Shown here: one piece after another, positions 59,773 to 64,000 of the stretch
Layout: every line of letters starts with the position of its first letter
Position numbering within the stretch: the stretch's first letter is position 1
Source: Nitrospirota bacterium
Lineage (GTDB): Bacteria > JACPQY01
NCBI GenBank assembly: GCA_016190245.1
Contig: JACPQY010000008.1
Coordinates: 88,158-152,157 of the forward strand
Direction of reading: 5' to 3'
DNA: 64,000 bases
Notes under the pieces: generated by a model
The model's database searches: none
Told to the model about the DNA's origin: nothing
The model's input: only the letters and a program-made list of their open reading frames with translations
Translations under genes and position numbers: made by a program

Positions 59773-60603
59773 CTACGAGGGCCCGAGTCGCGTCGCCTGC
59801 TGGATCTCCTTCTCCAGCTCCTGGAGCTGGCTCTCGATGCGGGCGTCGATGTCGCCGAAATTCGTCTCCACCACACAGCCGCCCGGCTTGAGGGCCGCAT
59901 CCGCCTGGATGTTGATGGTCTTTATGCCCTCCACCTCGGCCATCAGAGCGGGACGGTAGCGCTGGACGAGTTCGAGGTCCTGCGGGTTCACGCGGATCAC
60001 GAGACGGTTCACATCGGCGGCTCTCCGCACCGCCTCGCGGAGGTTCTCGACCACGGGCGAGGCGGCGGCGATCTCGCGCTTGATGATTTTTTGGGCGATC
60101 TTCACGGCGAGGCGATAGAGCTGCTGCTCCGAGGTGTCGCGGATCTCGGTTTCGACTTTCGCGAGACGGCCGATCGCGGCCTGGAGGGTTTCGAAGAGGG
60201 GTTTCGACTCGCCCTTCACCTTCTCGAACCCGGCCGCTTCGCCCTTCTTCACGCCATCGATCCGGCCCAGTTCGAATCCCTTCTCCCGCGCCATCGCCTG
60301 GATGCTTTCCGCTTCTTTCCATGCCTGCGCCAAGATCTTATCCGCCTGCTTCTTGGCCTCGCGCAGGATCAGCTCTGCCGTGTGCTCGGCCTCCTCTGCG
60401 GGCGACGGCGGGGGGGCGGCCTCGTCGGTTGCGTTCCCCTCGCCGGGGCCGTGGGCGGGCCGGAGGACGATCCGTGGGAAGCGGGCGGGAAGGACCTCGC
60501 GATCCGTGTCGAGGGCGGGGGGGGGGAAAAACGAATAGACGGGGACCTGCGCCTCGTCTTCGGCCCGGATCACGCCCACGGTCTCATCCTCACGCGGCGA
60601 CAA
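59773..60603 (-). CDS. fliH: Flagellar export regulator FliH
   Basis: 276 aa. The first 80 residues are Pro/acidic and disordered and include a Pro/Gly tract encoded by G10 (60517-60526). The middle is a coiled coil (EEAEHTAELILREAKKQADK), and the C-terminal VVETNFGDIDARIESQLQEL is the FliI-binding/V-ATPase-like end. TTG start at 60603 is likely but not certain. FliH holds FliI inactive until docked at the export gate. Confidence 0.88.
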   Translation of the reverse strand: MSPREDETVGVIRAEDEAQVPVYSFFPPPALDTDREVLPARFPRIVLRPAHGPGEGNATDEAAPPPSPAEEAEHTAELILREAKKQADKILAQAWKEAESIQAMAREKGFELGRIDGVKKGEAAGFEKVKGESKPLFETLQAAIGRLAKVETEIRDTSEQQLYRLAVKIAQKIIKREIAAASPVVENLREAVRRAADVNRLVIRVNPQDLELVQRYRPALMAEVEGIKTINIQADAALKPGGCVVETNFGDIDARIESQLQELEKEIQQATRLGPS

Positions 60604-60696
60604 CCGCCAAGGGACACCAGCCTGTCGGTTTCCTCATACCACCATCCTTTGTCTTTCGGGAAGGGAGCCGTGCGCGACGCAGACGGGTAGCCCGCG

Positions 60697-61692
60697 TCAC
60701 ACCAGGGCCTCGCCGCCCTTCGAGATCGCGATTTTTCCCTCGTCCTGGAGACGCCGTGCCACCTGGATGATCTCGCGCTGGGCCCGTTCCACGTCGCTCA
60801 GACGCATCGGCCCGAGGAGCGAGAGCTCCTCCTTGACCATCTCGGCGGCACGCTTGGACATGTTCCTGAAAATCTTCTCCTTAAGCTCTTCGGACGCCGT
60901 CTTCATGCTCTTGACCAGGTCCTCGCGGTTGACCTCCTTCATCAGGTCCTGCATGCCGCGGTCGTCGATGAACGCGAGGTCCTCGAAGGTGAACATGTGG
61001 TGGCGGATGGACTCGGCCAGTTCGGGGTCTTCTTCCTCGATCTTGGCCAGGATGTCCTCTTCCGCCGCACGGTCCACCTGGTTGAGCATCTCGGCCACGG
61101 CGGGCACGCCGCCCACCTTCGCGCTGGCCAGCGCCCCCGTGCGGAACTCCTCGTGGAGGGCGCGGTCGATCTCCTTCACCATGTCCGAGGAGATCCGCTC
61201 CAGCTTGGCCACGCGCTTCACGATGTCGCTTTGAAGCTCGGGCGGGAGGCCCGTGAGGACCTCGGCGGCGCGGTTCGCCTGCATGTTGGCAAGGATCACG
61301 GCCACGGTCTGCGGGTGCTCGTTTTTTAGGAAGGTGAGGAGCGTCTTCGAATCGAGCTTGTTGAGGATCGTGAGACGCGCCTCCTGATCGGCAAAGAACA
61401 GGCCTTCCATCAGCTCCGCGGCCTTCTCCTCGCCAAGAGACTTGATCAGCAGGTTGCGGATGTAGTTGTAGTCCGAGCTGGTGATCTGCCCCTTGCGGAC
61501 TTCTTCATAGAATTCCCTCGCGACTTTTTCCACGACATCCTGCCGCATCCCCTGGATGGTGGACATCGCGAGCGTCACATCCTGCACTTCGGTTTCCTTG
61601 AGGTTGCGCAGGATCTGCGCGCTCACGTCGTCGCCCCAGGCGACAAGGAGGAGGGCGATCTTTTCGAGCCCTTTTAGTTCACCTGCCGCCAT
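60697..61692 (-). CDS. fliG: Flagellar motor switch protein FliG
   Basis: 331 aa, full length. The N-terminal domain (LKGLEKIALLLVAWGDDVSA) binds FliF. The middle EHPQTVAVILANMQANRAAE is the armadillo motif, and the charged C-terminal helix (DLVKSMKTASEELKEKIFRN) is the torque region that interacts with MotA. It is the first gene of the flagellar run here; fliF, the usual upstream gene, is missing from this place. Confidence 0.95.
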   Translation of the reverse strand: MAAGELKGLEKIALLLVAWGDDVSAQILRNLKETEVQDVTLAMSTIQGMRQDVVEKVAREFYEEVRKGQITSSDYNYIRNLLIKSLGEEKAAELMEGLFFADQEARLTILNKLDSKTLLTFLKNEHPQTVAVILANMQANRAAEVLTGLPPELQSDIVKRVAKLERISSDMVKEIDRALHEEFRTGALASAKVGGVPAVAEMLNQVDRAAEEDILAKIEEEDPELAESIRHHMFTFEDLAFIDDRGMQDLMKEVNREDLVKSMKTASEELKEKIFRNMSKRAAEMVKEELSLLGPMRLSDVERAQREIIQVARRLQDEGKIAISKGGEALV

Positions 61693-61703
61693 CTGTGAAA
61701 ACG

Positions 61704-61743
61704 ATTATATAGAGTTTCTACGGCAAATACAAGCACTTCTTTA
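61704..61743 (-). promoter_or_regulatory. Overlapping promoters of the flagellar operon
   Basis: On the minus strand TTGTAT (61732-61727), 17 bases, and a perfect TATAAT (61709-61704) form a sigma-70-type promoter. The same DNA holds TAAAGAAG (61743-61736), 11 bases, GCCGTAGA (61724-61717), close to the FliA consensus TAAAGTTT-N11-GCCGATAA. The TATAAT ends 11 bases before the ATG and there is no Shine-Dalgarno site. Confidence 0.5.
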
Positions 61744-62085
61744 GAATTCACAAGAATTCAAGAAACTTCAAGTTAGAGGGGGCTCTCAGGTTCGTCTGCT
61801 GGATCTTCTGAAAAGACTTCACGTTCCAACTCTCGCTGCCCGCCAGCCGCGCCTCTCGCCTTCGCGCGAGCATAGCACGAGAACGAATTGGGTCAAAGCC
61901 AGCCTCCGATATCCGCGTGCTGCGGGAATGCGCACGGAGGGAGAGCCTGCCACCGAAAGATGTTTGCGGGCGATCGGGTACCTCGGGACCATTGGCTGCG
62001 GCGTCCGCTTGGATTCACGTGGCGCGCCACCTCAAGCGACGTTGCGACTCAAGCTTTCTTCACATGGCATTCCTAAGAACAGGTT

Positions 62086-62181
62086 TCGAAACCCTCACCC
62101 GGCCTCTCCGCCGGTGGGCGGACGCGGCGGCCACCCTCCCCGCCTGTCCGCCGATTGGCAGGCGGGGAGGGCTGGGGTGAG
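62086..62181. repeat. Hairpin repeat cluster
   Basis: Starts with ACCCTCACCCGGCCTCTCC and ends with GGCTGGGGTGAGGGCTTCCC, as in the element at 13,640. Inside are TCCGCCGGTGGGCGGA (62107-62122) and a 13-bp stem CCCTCCCCGCCTG / CAGGCGGGGAGGG (62135-62171). Confidence 0.7.
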
Positions 62182-62231
62182 GGCTTCCCATCTGATGATG
62201 ACGGTTTTGAAACCGGTTCTCAGGGCTTACC

Positions 62232-62290
62232 GGTAGTCGCGGGCTTCACGCCCGCGTCCGAAGACGCACCCAATAGGGGTGCGGCTACCC
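62232..62290. repeat. GGTAGYCGCGGGCTTC hairpin module
   Basis: GGTAGTCGCGGGCTTCACGC and CCGCG (62232-62256) followed by GACGCACCCAATAGGGGTGC and GGCTACCC. Related modules lie at 24,823 and 46,925. Confidence 0.6.
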
Positions 62291-62527
62291 CCGTCAGGAG
62301 CAGCTCCAACACACGAGGCGATCAAAGTGCCCCAGGCCCCTCCCCGACCGCCCCGTCGGGTGGGGGCACCGGAAGTCACCGCCAAGCCCAACGCAGTATC
62401 AAAATTGACACTTGCTCATCCGCGACGCCTTTCCGGGGGGTTGTGGATAGGTAGCGGCTCGAATAGACATGTATTCTCAGTTTGTTGTATCGGCCACCCT
62501 TGGCATGAGGGTTGCGCTTACCAAGGC

Positions 62528-63766
62528 GTGGAGCATATCGGGAGGTGGACACGGGTCGTTCAGGCGCTGGGGGTCCTTGTTTCGTCTGCGACGCTCTTCA
62601 TGGGGGCGGATGGTAGCTGCGGAGGCGGGGGAGGTGGGGGCGGCGGGGGCCAGCCGCCCGATCCCGGTCACGATCCAGGGTATTCGCCGGCCTTCAGCAG
62701 CACCGAGGTGGCGCCCGGAGTGACGGCCTACGATGTCGTTCGCTACTTTGCCCCCGTGTGGTATCAGGACGTTGATTTCGGTCCGAACGGGGTGGACGGC
62801 AAGGCCGACGTCATCACAAACGTGGACTACGACACCGAGCTGCGCCACAACAACAACTGGAACAACCTGGGCACCTATCAGGTGTACTCCTATCTCTATG
62901 GCGCGCTGGTCGCCACGGACACGCATTACTTCCTCTCCTTCAGCCACTACCACCCGAGGGATTGGGAATACATTTGTACGGGTCTTTTTACCGAGTGCCA
63001 CGAGGGCGACATGGAGAGCATCCGCATCATCGTGAAGCGCGATACCACCGGCTACGGGAAGGTCATCCTCGTGGCCACCGGCGCGCACGGGGAGAAATAC
63101 TTCTGGTCGAATCCCGGCGACGGCGTGAGCAAGAAGAAGGAAGACCTCAACGGCAAGATTGACTACGAGAGCGATTCGGGTTCGATCGCCGATGCATTCG
63201 ATGCGACGCACGCGCACACGCGGATCTATTCGCAGGAGAGAGGGCACGGGCCCATCGCGTGCCGCGCGAACGAGAACGAACCGCTCTTCGGCTGGTTCGG
63301 GTTTTTCGAGGGTGTCCGCTGCCAAGGCAAGTCGGGCGAGAAAGGTTTCCACCAGGGGAACGGCATCATCTACAAGCACTACGAGCAGACGCCCGAGCCG
63401 TACTCGAAGGAGCAGGCGCAGCAGAACCTCGTGGTGAACTATGCGATGATCGACTACTTCATTGACCTGTGGCCGCACCGTTTCAACATGGGTTCCGGTG
63501 AGCTGTTCCGCACCTCGGACAGCCTGCTCTACCAGGGCGCGCGCGGGGCGCCGTTCCTGTTTGCGAAGCCCATCGGCGTGAAGTACGACGGCGCGCAGTT
63601 CATCAACGACTCCACCGGCGGCAATGCGGCCTGGGGAGGCGACCTCGGCGGCGGCAAGCCGGGAGATGCATTCTTCGATCCGGCCTACGAGTTCACGCAG
63701 CTCTTCAACTTCGACCACCCTGTCTCGATGAGCTACACCTACAACCCCTACATCTACCCGAACTGA
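62528..63766 (+). CDS. Gly-rich secreted protein, Vps62-like region possible
   Basis: 412 aa from GTG 62528. Signal-like segment VVQALGVLVSSATLFMGADG followed by Cys and a run of ten Gly. The mature domain has VVRYFAPVWYQDVDFGPNG, YFLSFSHYHPRDWEYICTG and HEGDMESIRIIVKRDTTGYG, reminiscent of Vps62 or necrosis-inducing-protein-like beta-sandwiches with an exposed DWE/ E-x-D-M-E pair; the match is from memory and uncertain. It ends in an aromatic stretch (MSYTYNPYIYPN). The frame is open upstream to 62279, but that part is repeat DNA. Confidence 0.65.
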   Translation: MEHIGRWTRVVQALGVLVSSATLFMGADGSCGGGGGGGGGGQPPDPGHDPGYSPAFSSTEVAPGVTAYDVVRYFAPVWYQDVDFGPNGVDGKADVITNVDYDTELRHNNNWNNLGTYQVYSYLYGALVATDTHYFLSFSHYHPRDWEYICTGLFTECHEGDMESIRIIVKRDTTGYGKVILVATGAHGEKYFWSNPGDGVSKKKEDLNGKIDYESDSGSIADAFDATHAHTRIYSQERGHGPIACRANENEPLFGWFGFFEGVRCQGKSGEKGFHQGNGIIYKHYEQTPEPYSKEQAQQNLVVNYAMIDYFIDLWPHRFNMGSGELFRTSDSLLYQGARGAPFLFAKPIGVKYDGAQFINDSTGGNAAWGGDLGGGKPGDAFFDPAYEFTQLFNFDHPVSMSYTYNPYIYPN

Positions 63767-63814
63767 TCGCGCGGCCGCCCGTCGCGTCCCAGCGAGTCGA
63801 GGAGTTCGCCGAAG

Positions 63815-63865
63815 GGGAGGGTGCTTGCACCCTCCCTCCCCTCGGGCGGGTCCAAGGATCCGCCC
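63815..63865. repeat. Two adjacent hairpins
   Basis: GGGAGGGTGC / GCACCCTCCC (63815-63836, perfect 10-bp arms, 2-base gap) and GGGCGGGTCC / GGATCCGCCC (63844-63865, one mismatch). No T tract follows. They may stabilise the mRNA 3' end or be another repeat family; the last 130 bases of the window show nothing else. Confidence 0.6.
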
Positions 63866-64000
63866 CTATCTCTGAAAGCGGCTGCCCTGTCAAGGCACGG
63901 TTTTGTGCCCTTTCTTTCTCTTTTTCATCTCTCCTCGTCTTTCCTCCTGAAACTTGCCCGTTTGGAAGCTATTAGACGCGACTTCTCAGGGGGGGGTATC

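Larger units (their letters stand above)
61744..62527. other. Long intergenic region with repeats
   Basis: 784 bases without a convincing gene. The first about 80 bases are AT-rich (upstream of fliG), and the rest holds the two repeat clusters listed below. Open frames across it are low-complexity Pro/Arg translations of repeat DNA. Confidence 0.6.

Noticed and set aside
58726-60690. 654-codon open frame on the plus strand across fliI and fliH
   Set aside because: It is antisense to two certain flagellar genes. Its composition is the His/Asp/Gly-rich mirror expected of a GC-rich shadow frame.
62279-62527. N-terminal extension of the last gene
   Set aside because: This stretch is repeat-derived, Pro/Arg-rich, and precedes the signal-like segment.
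1-64000. CRISPR arrays, rRNA and tRNA genes
   Set aside because: No regularly spaced repeats and no tRNA or rRNA-like segments were recognised while reading; a tRNA search program would be decisive.

Overview
The window looks like a chromosomal segment of a GC-rich, flagellated, Gram-negative bacterium, probably an uncultured relative of the deltaproteobacterial lineages. The evidence is a fliG-fliH-fliI-fliJ-motE block, many signal-peptide-II lipoproteins, an LpoB-type outer-membrane lipoprotein, frequent GTG and TTG starts, and 1- to 4-base gene overlaps. This placement is inference from gene content only; no rRNA or tRNA gene was seen. No CRISPR array and no transposase gene was recognised.

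Layout. 1-5.9 kb and 11-16.5 kb form a surface-polysaccharide or envelope-modification region: two membrane sulfatase/phosphotransferase-like proteins, three glycosyltransferases and two flippases. It is interrupted at 5.9-10.8 kb by a compact, more AT-rich six-gene island: a PD-(D/E)XK-like fragment, a second nuclease-like protein, an N6-adenine methyltransferase, a 75-aa protein, a DprA/SLOG-like protein and a third nuclease-like protein. All genes overlap and face one way. It reads as a restriction-type defence cassette with an unusual DprA-like component and is the best candidate for an undescribed system.

16.5-20.9 kb holds a CYTH protein, a CoxE-type VWA protein with its MoxR ATPase (split by a small opposite-strand gene), a SurA-like chaperone and a thioredoxin. 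20.9-54.1 kb is dominated by secreted proteins and lipoproteins. These include an LpoB / COG3014-like / LPP20-like trio at 27-30.4 kb with a paralogue at 41 kb, a 1442-aa lipoprotein with carboxypeptidase-regulatory domains and C-terminal repeats, and a 1096-aa secreted protein whose N-terminal third resembles conjugation protein TraU. Embedded in this stretch are a 1458-aa acyl-CoA dehydratase-activase fusion and a metabolic run (aminotransferase, threonine synthase, MshE-N domain protein, macro domain, TldD).

54.2-55.8 kb holds a VapBC toxin-antitoxin pair, a SLOG-type protein and a small conserved protein. 56.1-61.7 kb holds a DUF2804 protein and the flagellar block, and the last 1.5 kb encodes a Gly-rich secreted protein.

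Two sequence-wide signals stand out. Nine G or C tracts of exactly ten bases occur, eight of them inside intact genes. Several genes without a Shine-Dalgarno site have a -10-like hexamer only 6-14 bases before the start codon, which suggests leaderless transcription. Small hairpin repeats are scattered through intergenic DNA.
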